This document shows, piece by piece, positions 24,758 to 32,844 of a stretch of 64,000 nucleotides of DNA. Origin of the DNA: Bog-473 sp963717455. GTDB lineage: Bacteria; Actinomycetota; Acidimicrobiia; Acidimicrobiales; RAAP-2. Position 1 is the stretch's first letter, and each line of letters opens with the position of its first letter. Where the stretch lies: contig OY970336.1 in the NCBI GenBank assembly GCA_963717455.1, forward strand, positions 4,836,001 through 4,900,000. The letters are read 5' to 3'. Under the pieces are notes generated by a model, which was given only the letters and a program-made list of their open reading frames with translations, had not been told where the DNA came from and made no database searches. The translations under genes were made by a program, and so were the position numbers.

Positions 24758-25710
24758 AGCCCCAGCTCCTCGCCGAGCGCGTGCGCCACCTGGCGGGTCG
24801 TGCGCGCCCCGAAGCTACGTGCGAACAGGTACGGCAACAGGAGCACCGGCAGTCCCTCGGGCAGGCCGGCCTGGAGCCGCTGCAGGTGGACCGAGCGCGT
24901 GCGCCGCATGGTGACGGCGAGCCGGGCCGCCTCGAGCACCGGGGCCACGTCGCCGCCCGCCCGCTCCGAGAGGACGCGTTGGATCACGGGCTCCCGCAGC
25001 TGCTCGAAGATCTCCTCCTCGCGTTGGCCGAAGAGCTCCGGCAGGACGCGGTTGACGACCACGGCCGACATGCGAACTGTGGTCTCGTCGCGCACCCGCG
25101 TGGTGAGCTCGAGCGTCTCGGCCACCGGCATCTCCTCGGGCGTGCAGACGGCGATGAGCCCGGTCTGGCGCTCGTCGGAGAGGATGTCGAGCATCCAGTC
25201 CGTCTGGCTGCGGATCAGCCCGACCTTGACCAGGTCGTTGATGGCCTGGGGCGCCGCCAGCTGTCCGATGATGTGGCCGCTGGCGGGGGCGTCGACGACG
25301 ACCAGGTCGTAGTGGGACTCGCGCACCTCCCAGCACAGCTTGCCCACGGTGAGGATCTCACGGACGCCGGGCGCCGCCGTCGCCACGAAGTCGAACGCCT
25401 TGGCCAGCGGGCCGATGCGCCCGACGACCGGGATGCGGAGGTGCAGTTTGAGGTACTCGCGCAGCGAGGCCTCGGTGTCCATCGACATCGACCAGACCCC
25501 GTGCGCGATCTCTCGCGGCGTGAAGTCCGTGGGCGGCGCCTCGAAGAGCGACGTCACGTCGCCCTTGGCGTCCACCTCGCAGACCAGCACGCGCTTGCCG
25601 TGCTCGGCCGCCAGCTGGGCCAGCCCCGCCGCCACCGTCGTCTTGCCGACGCCGCCCTTGCCCGTGACGAACAAGAGCCGCAGGTCGAGCAGGTCTGGAG
25701 CCGCGCTCAC
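24754..25710 (-). CDS. ArsA/GET3-like ATPase (first of a tandem pair)
   Basis: 318-residue paralogue of the downstream gene. The P-loop T-G-K-G-G-V-G-K-T-T-V lies near residue 20, with C-E-V-D-A-K-G-D as switch I and V-V-V-D-A-P-A-S-G-H as switch II. GTG start chosen because it lies just before the P-loop strand; the frame runs 120 codons further without similarity and overlaps DUF3107. The operon order DUF3107 - ArsA - ArsA points to a shared housekeeping role. Confidence 0.9.
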   Translation of the reverse strand: MSAAPDLLDLRLLFVTGKGGVGKTTVAAGLAQLAAEHGKRVLVCEVDAKGDVTSLFEAPPTDFTPREIAHGVWSMSMDTEASLREYLKLHLRIPVVGRIGPLAKAFDFVATAAPGVREILTVGKLCWEVRESHYDLVVVDAPASGHIIGQLAAPQAINDLVKVGLIRSQTDWMLDILSDERQTGLIAVCTPEEMPVAETLELTTRVRDETTVRMSAVVVNRVLPELFGQREEEIFEQLREPVIQRVLSERAGGDVAPVLEAARLAVTMRRTRSVHLQRLQAGLPEGLPVLLLPYLFARSFGARTTRQVAHALGEELGL

Positions 25711-25744
25711 CGCCCCCGTGCCTACCCTGCCGCCCTCGCCGTGC

Positions 25745-25981
25745 TCAGGGCGCGCCGAACCCGACGCGTCGGTCAGAAGACGGCGCCCCGACCTCGACGT
25801 AGGCGACCTTGACGACCGGGATGCCGACCCGGCGACCCTTGCGGTCGGTGAGCCAGAGGACCCCGTCACCGGTCTTGAGCAGCTTCTCGATGTCGGCGAC
25901 CACCTTGTCGCGATCGGCATCGTCGGGCATCTCCACCTCGAGCTCCTTGGGGGTGTGGGTGATGCCGATGCGCACGTCCAC
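25745..25981 (-). CDS. DUF3107 domain protein
   Basis: 78-residue actinobacterial protein (mycobacterial TB9.4 type). It opens with V-R-I-G-I-T-H-T-P-K-E-L and continues D-R-K-G-R-R-V-G-I-P, the conserved core of DUF3107. GTG start with GGAGAG upstream. It is the first gene of the DUF3107-ArsA-ArsA run, with 34 bases to the next start. Function unknown. Confidence 0.9.
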   Translation of the reverse strand: MDVRIGITHTPKELEVEMPDDADRDKVVADIEKLLKTGDGVLWLTDRKGRRVGIPVVKVAYVEVGAPSSDRRVGFGAP

Positions 25982-26059
25982 CTGGTCTCTCCTCTCACGG
26001 ACCTCTGGATCTTTCCGGGGGCCACCTGGACGTTACAGCGACCGGGCAGACTGCATGAC

Positions 26060-27244
26060 ATGAGCGGCACGCCGAAGTCCGGTGGGACGGAGCGCAGTGC
26101 CCGCTGGGCGGCGACGATGGCCGGCTACTCGGGCCCGGTCCGCCTGGCCCACGCCGACTCGCACGCCCGCATCGCTCCGGCACCGGGGCCAGGTCCCGCC
26201 GACAACCCACCCCTCACCATGCCGAACGGCCGCGAGGAGCGTGAGGAGCTCGAGGATGTGCTGCTGGCGCCCGGCGCCACCCGGCCGACGGGCGCCGGCG
26301 ACCGGAAGGAGGCCGAGCCACCCGACGAGTGGCGCACGTGCTTCGAGCGCGACCGCGACCGCATCCTCCATGCCACCTCCTTCCGGCGGCTGGCGGGCAA
26401 GACCCAGGTCTTCGTGTTCCCACAGGACCACCAGCGCACACGCCTCACCCACGCGCTCGAGGTGGCGCAGGTCGCCGCGGCCATCGCTCGGGCCTGCCGC
26501 CTCAACGTGGCCCTCACCGAGGCCGTCGCGCTCGGTCACGACTGCGGTCACGGGCCCGGTGGCCACGCCAGCGAGGACGCGCTGGACCCCTATGTGCCGG
26601 GGGGTTTCGACCACGCGCCCTGGGGGGCGCTCGTGTCCCTGGCGCCGCTCAACCTGTGTGCCGAGACGGTCGACGGCGTCGCCAACCACAGCTGGTCGCG
26701 CCCCGCGCCGTCGACCCCCGAAGGTGAGGTGGTCAGCTGGGCCGACCGGATCGCCTACGTGTGCCACGACTGGGAGGACGCCGTCCTGGCCGGCATCGTC
26801 GCTCCGCACCAGCTGCCCGCCGCGGTCCGGACCCTGTGCGGCGAACGGCGGAGCGCGCAGCTCGGCGCGTTCATCACGGGGGTCGTCTCGGCCACCCTGC
26901 GCACCGGCCAGGTCGGCATGGAGGAAGAAGAGGCCGAGGCACTGGCCGCGTTCCGGGCCTGCAACTACGAGCGCATCTACCTGCGCGACGCGTCGTTGCG
27001 GCAGGGCGAAGCCGTGATCAGCGTGCTGCGCGCCCTGGTCGAGCACTTCTCGGACCGTCCGCACCTCGTCACCGACGGCGCCACCTCGCCGCGCGATCCG
27101 GCCGACGTCCTCGCCGGTAGCCGCGACGCAGTGCAGGCCGCCGTCACCTACGTCGCCGGGATGACCGACCGCTTCGCCTTCCGCCAGGCCGTGGCCCTCC
27201 TCGGCTGGGACCCCGCCAAGCTCCCGGCCGGCGTCGACGGCTGA
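26060..27244 (+). CDS. dgt: Deoxyguanosinetriphosphate triphosphohydrolase-like HD protein
   Basis: 394-residue HD-domain dNTPase that cleaves dGTP (and often other dNTPs) to nucleoside and tripolyphosphate. F-R-R-L-A-G-K-T-Q-V-F is the family signature. R-L-T-H-A-L-E-V and G-H-D-C-G-H-G-P give the H...HD metal ligands, and W-A-D-R-I-A-Y the last Asp. An upstream ATG one codon-pair away is followed by a stop, so this ATG is used. Divergent from DUF3107 across 78 bases. Confidence 0.92.
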   Translation: MSGTPKSGGTERSARWAATMAGYSGPVRLAHADSHARIAPAPGPGPADNPPLTMPNGREEREELEDVLLAPGATRPTGAGDRKEAEPPDEWRTCFERDRDRILHATSFRRLAGKTQVFVFPQDHQRTRLTHALEVAQVAAAIARACRLNVALTEAVALGHDCGHGPGGHASEDALDPYVPGGFDHAPWGALVSLAPLNLCAETVDGVANHSWSRPAPSTPEGEVVSWADRIAYVCHDWEDAVLAGIVAPHQLPAAVRTLCGERRSAQLGAFITGVVSATLRTGQVGMEEEEAEALAAFRACNYERIYLRDASLRQGEAVISVLRALVEHFSDRPHLVTDGATSPRDPADVLAGSRDAVQAAVTYVAGMTDRFAFRQAVALLGWDPAKLPAGVDG

Positions 27245-27268
27245 CGGCCCTCAGCCGGCTCGGGCCGG

Positions 27269-28096
27269 TCAGTCGCGAAACGCGGGTGGGCGCCTCTCGC
27301 TCAGCGCGGCCACCCCCTCGGCGAAGTCGGCGCCGCGTATCATCTCGGCCATGCGCGACGCGGCGTCGTTGACCGACGTCGCCACGTCACCGTGCAGGTC
27401 GCGGTAGAGCTGCAGCTTCGTCGCCGCCAGCGACGACGGCGCGACCTCCGTGGCGAGCTGCCCGGCGTAGGCGTAGGTGTGCGGCAGGAGCTCGTCGGGC
27501 GGCAGCGCGCGGTTGACCAGTCCGAGGTGCTCGGCCTCCTCGGCCAGGACGACCCGGCTGGAGAGCAGGAGGTCGGCGGCCCTCGTCACGCCGATCAGGC
27601 GGGGCAACAACCACGACAGCCCGTACTCGGCCGGCAGCCCGAGCCGCCCATGCGACGTCGTCAATTTGGCGCCCCGGGCCGCGAACCGCAGGTCGCAGTA
27701 GCAGGCGAGCACGAGGCCCACCCCTGCGGCAGGCCCGTTGACGGCGGCGATGATGGGCTTGGGGATGCCGAACTGGTAGGCGAAGTCGGCGTCGAACTCC
27801 GGGCGCACCCCGTAACCCGGCATGGCCACGTCGTCGCCCAGCCCGGCGTCGTAGGAGCCGCGCTCGACGTGGCCCTCGAGGGCCCGGGCGTCCGCTCCGG
27901 CGCAGAAGCCTCGGCCTGATCCCGTGACGACGATGACCCGGACGGCCGGGTCCGAGCCGGCCCGGTCGAGCAGCGCCCGGTACTCCGCGTGCATGCGCCC
28001 GGTCCACGCGTTGAGCCGGTCGGGGCGGTGCAGCGTCACGGTCGCCACCCGGTCGCGGACCTCGTAGCGGGTGACCTTCAGGTCGCGCAGCTCCAC
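27269..28096 (-). CDS. Enoyl-CoA hydratase/isomerase family protein
   Basis: 275-residue crotonase-fold enzyme. G-R-G-F-C-A-G-A-D is the first oxyanion-hole loop and A-A-V-N-G-P-A-A-G-V-G the second. A Glu lies in L-P-A-E-Y-G, where hydratases carry a catalytic acid. The GTG start falls one base after the stop of the preceding small gene, so the three minus-strand genes here form an operon. The acyl chain is not predictable. Confidence 0.9.
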   Translation of the reverse strand: MELRDLKVTRYEVRDRVATVTLHRPDRLNAWTGRMHAEYRALLDRAGSDPAVRVIVVTGSGRGFCAGADARALEGHVERGSYDAGLGDDVAMPGYGVRPEFDADFAYQFGIPKPIIAAVNGPAAGVGLVLACYCDLRFAARGAKLTTSHGRLGLPAEYGLSWLLPRLIGVTRAADLLLSSRVVLAEEAEHLGLVNRALPPDELLPHTYAYAGQLATEVAPSSLAATKLQLYRDLHGDVATSVNDAASRMAEMIRGADFAEGVAALSERRPPAFRD

Positions 28097-28097
28097 C

Positions 28098-28388
28098 TCA
28101 GTCGAGGGTGGCGTACCGGGTGAGGTGCAGAGTGCCCGCCTCGACGGCGCGCTCGAACTCGACCTGAATCGGGTCACCGTCCGTCGCCCGCTGGAAAGCG
28201 GCCGCGTCGGCATCGGAGGCCCAGAGCGTGACGACCAGCCAGTCGTCGCCGTGGCGGGCGGTCGTGCGGCGCAGGAACCCCGGCCGGTTCGGCAGCAGCT
28301 CGGTCTGCATCCGCCGGTCGAGGGCGAGGAAGGCGTCGTCGCTGACGCCCTCGGCGAGCCGGAAGGTGGTGAGCTCGACGATCGACAC
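28098..28388 (-). CDS. Small dimeric alpha/beta-barrel (ABM-like) protein
   Basis: 96 residues with the ferredoxin-like pattern of antibiotic-biosynthesis-monooxygenase or YdhR-type stand-alone barrels: V-E-L-T-T-F-R-L-A-E-G, then L-P-N-R-P-G-F-L-R-R-T and W-L-V-V-T-L-W. No cofactor residues identify a reaction. It lies between the VOC protein and the enoyl-CoA hydratase with gaps of 1-3 bases. Confidence 0.7.
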   Translation of the reverse strand: MSIVELTTFRLAEGVSDDAFLALDRRMQTELLPNRPGFLRRTTARHGDDWLVVTLWASDADAAAFQRATDGDPIQVEFERAVEAGTLHLTRYATLD

Positions 28389-28391
28389 GGG

Positions 28392-28745
28392 TCAGGCCTG
28401 CACGAGCGTGACGGGGTTGCCCTCGGGGTCGACGATGCCGGCCAGCGTCGGGCCGTTGGGGACGTCGAAGGGCTCGGCCACGACGGTGGCGCCGAGCGTG
28501 ACCGACTTCTCGAGCGAGGCCCTCAGGTCGGCCACCTGGACGTAGAGCGTCACTCCGGATCGCTCGCTGCCGCGGATGTGGCCCGCCGGGCCGGGCTCGG
28601 GACCGCCGATGCCGGCGGGGATCTCCATGATGAAGCCGTCGCCGATCCTCCAATTGAACAGGTCGGCATAGAAGGCACGCTGGCGCTCGGGGTCCTTGGC
28701 CTCGATCTCCCAGTGCACCACGGGTCGTGCCCAGTCCTGTGCCAT
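28392..28745 (-). CDS. VOC-superfamily (glyoxalase-like) protein
   Basis: 117-residue protein with two beta-alpha-beta-beta-beta units. V-V-H-W-E-I-E-A-K-D-P-E-R-Q-R-A-F-Y opens the first, and D-P-E-G-N-P-V-T-L-V closes the second. The His and Glu positions of glyoxalase-type metal sites are partly present. The start is supported by GGGAGGTG directly upstream. First gene of the three-gene operon ending in the enoyl-CoA hydratase. Confidence 0.85.
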   Translation of the reverse strand: MAQDWARPVVHWEIEAKDPERQRAFYADLFNWRIGDGFIMEIPAGIGGPEPGPAGHIRGSERSGVTLYVQVADLRASLEKSVTLGATVVAEPFDVPNGPTLAGIVDPEGNPVTLVQA

Positions 28746-28841
28746 GCCACCTCCCGCGCGTTCGGCCGCGCCCGGCCACAGTACCGAGGACGACGGGGCG
28801 GGGCGCCGGAGAGGGCTTGGAAGCGGCGCTCTCTGCGGGGG

Positions 28842-28855
28842 CAAACGTCCGTTTG
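28842..28855. promoter_or_regulatory. Palindrome CAAACG-TC-CGTTTG
   Basis: Perfect 6+2+6 inverted repeat about 100 bases upstream of the VOC gene start. The compact symmetry fits a TetR/MarR-type operator. No regulator gene adjoins it. Confidence 0.35.
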
Positions 28856-29058
28856 GGACGGTCGGGAGCGTCGAGGGCCTGCTGCGGCAGGTGCGGCGGG
28901 AAGCGACGACGGCCATCTGTCGCGGGGCACCCGGTGCACCCGGGAGACGCCGTCGGGCTCCGGCCCGCCCACCGTCGGCGCCGGGCCCCGGCACGAGCGC
29001 CGGCGCGCTGTCCGGCGGACGGCCCGCTCGCTCCGGATCGTCCGTCCGGCTCGCGAAA

Positions 29059-29096
29059 GGACTGTGAAATTCGGTCGCACACGGACTGTGAAATTC
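29059..29096 (+). repeat. Two 14-base direct repeats GGACTGTGAAATTC, 24-base period
   Basis: Copies at 29059-29072 and 29083-29096, identical, with a ten-base spacer, upstream of the GGDEF gene. Same-face spacing of about two helical turns suggests tandem binding of an activator or response regulator. TACATA at 29116-29121 could be the -10 box that follows. Confidence 0.5.
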
Positions 29097-29207
29097 AGTT
29101 CGGACAGTACTAAAGTACATAGGTAGTTTCAGGTCTGGCGAGCCTGGAGTGGGGACCGTTGCGGGTCTTCTGGACCATGGCGACGCAACGGAGGAGGGAC
29201 TCACAAG

Positions 29208-30827
29208 GTGACACATTGGACTCAGGTCCTGGCGAACGTCTCCATCGTGGAGTTCGTCTTGTTGGCCGCCCTCACCACACTCCAATGGGTACGCCACCGG
29301 ATCGCCGGCGCGGGATGGGTCGCCCTCTCCTTCGCCATCCTCGGCGGGCTGTCCCTGACGGTCAAGATCGACACGACAGTGGGCACCCACCCGATGGTCG
29401 CCAAGTCCCTCGTCGCGCTGCTGCTCGTCGTCCCGTACTGCCTCTTCCGCTTCGCCGCGACGTTCCACCCGCCGAGCCGGGCAGTGCGCTCCTTGGCGGC
29501 CGCGGTCACGATCGGCATCATCGCCTTCACGTTCGCCCTCTCGTACCTGCCCACTGCGGGCACACCGCCACCCCCGCACTTCCTGGCCTACCGCGTCGCC
29601 TTCGGGGTCGCCTTCGGATTTCTGTTCACGTACGTGGTCATCCGCCTCTACACGGCGGGGAGGGGCGAGCCGCTCATCGCGTCCGTCCGGATGCGCCTGC
29701 TCTCCGTCGCGGTCGCCGGTCTCGAGGTGCAGGTGGTCGTGGCAGCACTCGGACTGCAGGGTCCGACAGTCAAGCTGGTGACCCGGGCGATCACCGTGGC
29801 CATGGGAATCCTGTTCCTGGTGGCCCTCGTGCTCCCCTCCTTCGTCCGAGTCTTCCTGAGCCGCAAGGAGGACGTGGCGTTCCGCCGGGCCGTCGGCGAG
29901 CTGGTGTCGGCCGGCGACTCCCGGGACGTGGCGGAGCACCTCCTCCCCCATGTGTGTGCGCTCGTCGGCGCATCGGAGGCAGCGCTCCTGACCGGTGACG
30001 GCACCGTCGTGGCGCGCTACCCGATCTGGCTCGACAGCGAGGGACTCGCCGCCTGGGACTCCAACGGTGGCCGGGACGGGGACGACGTGCGGGCCCGGCA
30101 GGTCACGGTGCGGGCCCCCAGCGGCACCACGCACGTGCTGGCCGTCAAGATCAGCCCCTACATGCCCTACTTCGGCAGCGAAGAGCTGCACAAGCTCGAC
30201 GAGCTGGCCAGCATGGTCGGGCTCGCCATCGAGCGCTGCGAGATGGCGGAACAGATGGCCTTCCAGGCCTCGCACGACGGCCTGACCGGCCTGGCCAACC
30301 GCGCCCTGTTCATGGACCGCCTCCAAGAGTCGCTGAACCACGTCGGGCGGCGCCGCGCTGCGCTGGCGGTGATGTTCATCGACCTCGACCGCTTCAAGCT
30401 GGTGAACGACCGGGCCGACCATTCGGCGGGCGACGTCGTCCTCAACGAGATGGCAAACCGGCTCACCGCCATGACGCGCGGGGTCGACGTGGTGGCTCGC
30501 TTCGGTGGTGACGAATTCGTCGCCCTGGCCGAGGTGGACCACGAGGCGGACGCGCTGGACATGGCCGAGCGCATCCGCAGGGGATTGAGCGCGCCGGTGA
30601 CGATCGGCGAGGTGCACCTGGTGGTCACGGCGAGCATCGGCATCGTGGTCACCCAGGATGCGGCCGCCGCTCCGGCCGTGCTGCTCCGCGACGCGGACAA
30701 CGCCATGTACGACGCCAAGCGCTCGGGCCGTGATCAGATCGTGCTGTACCGCAGCAACGCGCGCGACGTCGCCAACCTCAAGTGGGGCCTCCGCCCCACA
30801 CGCTCCTCGAGGCTCAACGCAAGCTGA
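29208..30827 (+). CDS. Membrane GGDEF-domain diguanylate cyclase
   Basis: 539 aa. About seven membrane helices (residues 1-225), a GAF-like or linker region (about 230-345), then a GGDEF domain. The active-site loop is intact at G433-G-D-E-F437. R424-x-x-D427, five residues before it, is the allosteric I-site, so product inhibition by c-di-GMP is likely. There is no EAL domain. GTG start with GGAGGGA upstream. Long control region with direct repeats. The 3' end overlaps the convergent mrp gene by 14 bases. Confidence 0.92.
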   Translation: MTHWTQVLANVSIVEFVLLAALTTLQWVRHRIAGAGWVALSFAILGGLSLTVKIDTTVGTHPMVAKSLVALLLVVPYCLFRFAATFHPPSRAVRSLAAAVTIGIIAFTFALSYLPTAGTPPPPHFLAYRVAFGVAFGFLFTYVVIRLYTAGRGEPLIASVRMRLLSVAVAGLEVQVVVAALGLQGPTVKLVTRAITVAMGILFLVALVLPSFVRVFLSRKEDVAFRRAVGELVSAGDSRDVAEHLLPHVCALVGASEAALLTGDGTVVARYPIWLDSEGLAAWDSNGGRDGDDVRARQVTVRAPSGTTHVLAVKISPYMPYFGSEELHKLDELASMVGLAIERCEMAEQMAFQASHDGLTGLANRALFMDRLQESLNHVGRRRAALAVMFIDLDRFKLVNDRADHSAGDVVLNEMANRLTAMTRGVDVVARFGGDEFVALAEVDHEADALDMAERIRRGLSAPVTIGEVHLVVTASIGIVVTQDAAAAPAVLLRDADNAMYDAKRSGRDQIVLYRSNARDVANLKWGLRPTRSSRLNAS

Positions 30828-31977
30828 GCTCGCGCCGGTAGACACGGGCCGGCCCGAGAGCGGCCAACTTCTCGGCGATCGCCCGGAAGGTCTGCGCGGC
30901 CTCGCTCTCGGGGTCCACCGCCATGACCGGGTGGCCCTCGTCCCCGCCCAGCCGCACGGCGCTCACCAGGGGGACCCTCCCCAGGAGGGGAACGCCGAGG
31001 TCGGCCGCCAGCGTCTCGCCGCCGCCGGAGCCGAAAAGCTCGTAGCGCGTGCCGTCGTCGCCGGTGAACCAGCTCATGTTCTCGACGACGCCGCGCACGG
31101 AGAGCTTGAGCCGGCGCGCCGCGAAGGCCGAGCGCTGCGCGACCCGCTGCGCCGCGGGCTGCGGCGTCGTCACCACGACGATCTCCGCCCGCGGCATCAC
31201 CTCGGCCAGGGTCAGCGCGACGTCACCCGTGCCCGGGGGCATGTCGACGAGCACGAAGTCGGGCTCGCCCCAGTAGGCGTCGGTCAGGAATTGCTGGATC
31301 GCCTTGTGCAGCATCGGACCGCGCCAGATGACCGGCTGGTCGTCGGGCACGAAGTAGCCCATCGACAGGCACCGCACCCCGTGCGCCGACGTCGGGATGA
31401 CGATGTCGCCGATGATGATCGGGTCATGGTCGGTCCCCAGCATCTTGGGGACAGAGAAGCCGTAGACGTCGGCGTCGAGCAGCCCGACGCGGTGGCCGGC
31501 CTGCGCCAGCGCGATGGCCAGGTTCACCGTGACCGTCGACTTGCCCACCCCGCCCTTCCCCGACGAGATGCCGATGACGCGGGTCTTGGCGTCGGGACCG
31601 AGGAAGGCCGGCATCGGTGCTGCCGGCGCATGGCCGTGCCCGGCGTGCCCATGGCCGTCGTCCTCCCCTGCGCCGCCGTCCCCGAGCATGCCGGCGCGGA
31701 GCCGGTGGCGGAGCCCGGTCCGCTCTTCGTCGGTCATCACCACGAACTCGAGCTCGACCTCCTCGACCCCGGGCACTCCGAGCGCGGCCCGGTGGATCTC
31801 CTCGGCCAGTTCTTCGGTGCCGGGCCAGGCCGCCACGGGCAGGGCCACCTCAATCAGCACCCGGCGGCGCCGAGCACGCACGGTACGCAGCAAGCCGAGG
31901 TCACCGAGCGTGAGGCCGAGCTCGGGGTCCTCGACCGCGTTCAAAACAGCCTCGATCTGTGACTGGTCTGCTGCCAT
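30814..31977 (-). CDS. mrp: Mrp/ApbC iron-sulfur cluster carrier ATPase
   Basis: 387 aa. An N-terminal MIP18/DUF59 domain (about 1-90) is joined by a His-rich H-G-H-A-G-H-G-H linker to a ParA-like ATPase with G-K-G-G-V-G-K-S-T and D-A-D-V-Y-G. The usual CxxC after E-N-M-S-W-F is absent and reads T-G-D-D, so cluster binding must use other residues. ATG with GAGGGAG upstream. Close to sufR and the cysteine desulfurase, forming an Fe-S neighbourhood. Confidence 0.92.
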   Translation of the reverse strand: MAADQSQIEAVLNAVEDPELGLTLGDLGLLRTVRARRRRVLIEVALPVAAWPGTEELAEEIHRAALGVPGVEEVELEFVVMTDEERTGLRHRLRAGMLGDGGAGEDDGHGHAGHGHAPAAPMPAFLGPDAKTRVIGISSGKGGVGKSTVTVNLAIALAQAGHRVGLLDADVYGFSVPKMLGTDHDPIIIGDIVIPTSAHGVRCLSMGYFVPDDQPVIWRGPMLHKAIQQFLTDAYWGEPDFVLVDMPPGTGDVALTLAEVMPRAEIVVVTTPQPAAQRVAQRSAFAARRLKLSVRGVVENMSWFTGDDGTRYELFGSGGGETLAADLGVPLLGRVPLVSAVRLGGDEGHPVMAVDPESEAAQTFRAIAEKLAALGPARVYRRELSLR

Positions 31978-32078
31978 GCACTCCCTCGTCTCGGACGGGA
32001 TCGGGATCGGATCGGAGTGACGCACCGGCTGGCGGCACACGGTCCGCGTCACCCCAGCTCGAAGGGCTGATCCCTCGG

Positions 32079-32084
32079 TAGACT
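32079..32084 (+). promoter_or_regulatory. -10 box TAGACT of the SufR-like gene (leaderless)
   Basis: TANNNT hexamer followed by exactly seven bases and then the GTG start; no ribosome site. The near-palindrome AGGG-CTGAT-CCCT just upstream (32063-32075) could be an operator for autoregulation. Confidence 0.5.
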
Positions 32085-32091
32085 ACCCAGG

Positions 32092-32838
32092 GTGAGCACC
32101 GCTCCGATCACCGCCGAGCCCGAACGGCCGGCCGGCGCAGACGACGGCCGTTTCAGCGCCGCCGTCACGGCGGTGGCGGCCGCGTTCGGCGACCCGACCC
32201 GGCGCGACATCTTCCTCCACGTCCGCGCCGTGCCCGGCGTGACCGCGAACGAGGTGGCCACCACCTTCTCCCTCCATCCCAACGTGGCGCGCCATCACCT
32301 CCAGCGGCTGGTCGACGGGGGCTACCTGCGGGTGGAGACCGGGCGCAACGCGACCGGGGCGGGGCGGCCGTCCAAGCGGTACTTCTGCGTGGAGGAGGAG
32401 CTGACGCTCGGCCTCATGCAGCGCCGAGACGACCTGCTGATGCGCCTCCTCGGCGAGGCCATGCGGCGCCTGGGCCCCGAGGAGGCGGAGGAGATGGCGG
32501 CCCACGTCGGCGAGGAATACGGCCGGTCGCTGGCATCGAAGATGACGCCCAACGAGGGACAGCGGACGGTCCGCGCCGCCATGCACGTGGTGGCCGAGAC
32601 CCTGACCGCGCACGGCTTCGCCGCGCATGCCGAGGACCGGGGCGAGACCACTGCGGTCATCGCCGAGCAGTGCCCCTTCGGCGACGCCAGCAGCACCAAC
32701 CCCGTGCTGTGCGCGGTGGATCGGGGCATGATCAAGGGCCTGCTGTCCGGGCTGTGCGGCACCGCGTCGCAGCGGGCGCTCCCGGTCATCCTCTCCTCGC
32801 GGGCCCGGGGCGACGACGCCTGTACCGCGTCTGCCTGA
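32092..32838 (+). CDS. SufR-like Fe-S winged-helix repressor
   Basis: 248-residue ArsR/DeoR-type HTH regulator with a C-terminal cysteine cluster: Cys194, Cys207 (x12), Cys222 and Cys244. SufR proteins use a similar cluster to sense Fe-S status and repress suf/isc genes. The HTH is V-T-A-N-E-V-A-T-T-F-S-L-H-P-N-V-A-R-H-H. The next gene, six bases away, is a cysteine desulfurase, which supports the call. It probably regulates its own leaderless transcript. Confidence 0.88.
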   Translation: MSTAPITAEPERPAGADDGRFSAAVTAVAAAFGDPTRRDIFLHVRAVPGVTANEVATTFSLHPNVARHHLQRLVDGGYLRVETGRNATGAGRPSKRYFCVEEELTLGLMQRRDDLLMRLLGEAMRRLGPEEAEEMAAHVGEEYGRSLASKMTPNEGQRTVRAAMHVVAETLTAHGFAAHAEDRGETTAVIAEQCPFGDASSTNPVLCAVDRGMIKGLLSGLCGTASQRALPVILSSRARGDDACTASA

Positions 32839-32844
32839 GCCCCT

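Larger units (their letters stand above)
28746..29207. other. 462-base intergenic region between divergent genes
   Basis: No convincing coding sequence: the open frames here lack start context and similarity. The left 300 bases are very GC-rich and contain a CAAACG-TC-CGTTTG palindrome. The right 150 bases drop in GC content and hold two copies of a 14-base direct repeat, a GTAC-TAAA-GTAC inverted repeat (29107-29118) and several TA-rich boxes, so this part is probably the control region of the GGDEF gene. Confidence 0.6.

Noticed and set aside
24754..25710. Arsenite efflux system
   Set aside because: ArsA-like ATPases are present, but no ArsB, ArsC, ArsD or arsenic-type regulator adjoins; the pair resembles the non-arsenic actinobacterial type.
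28550..29080. 176-codon minus-strand frame over the VOC gene upstream region
   Set aside because: It overlaps the VOC gene in another frame and is rich in Arg/Pro/Ser as expected by chance at this GC content.
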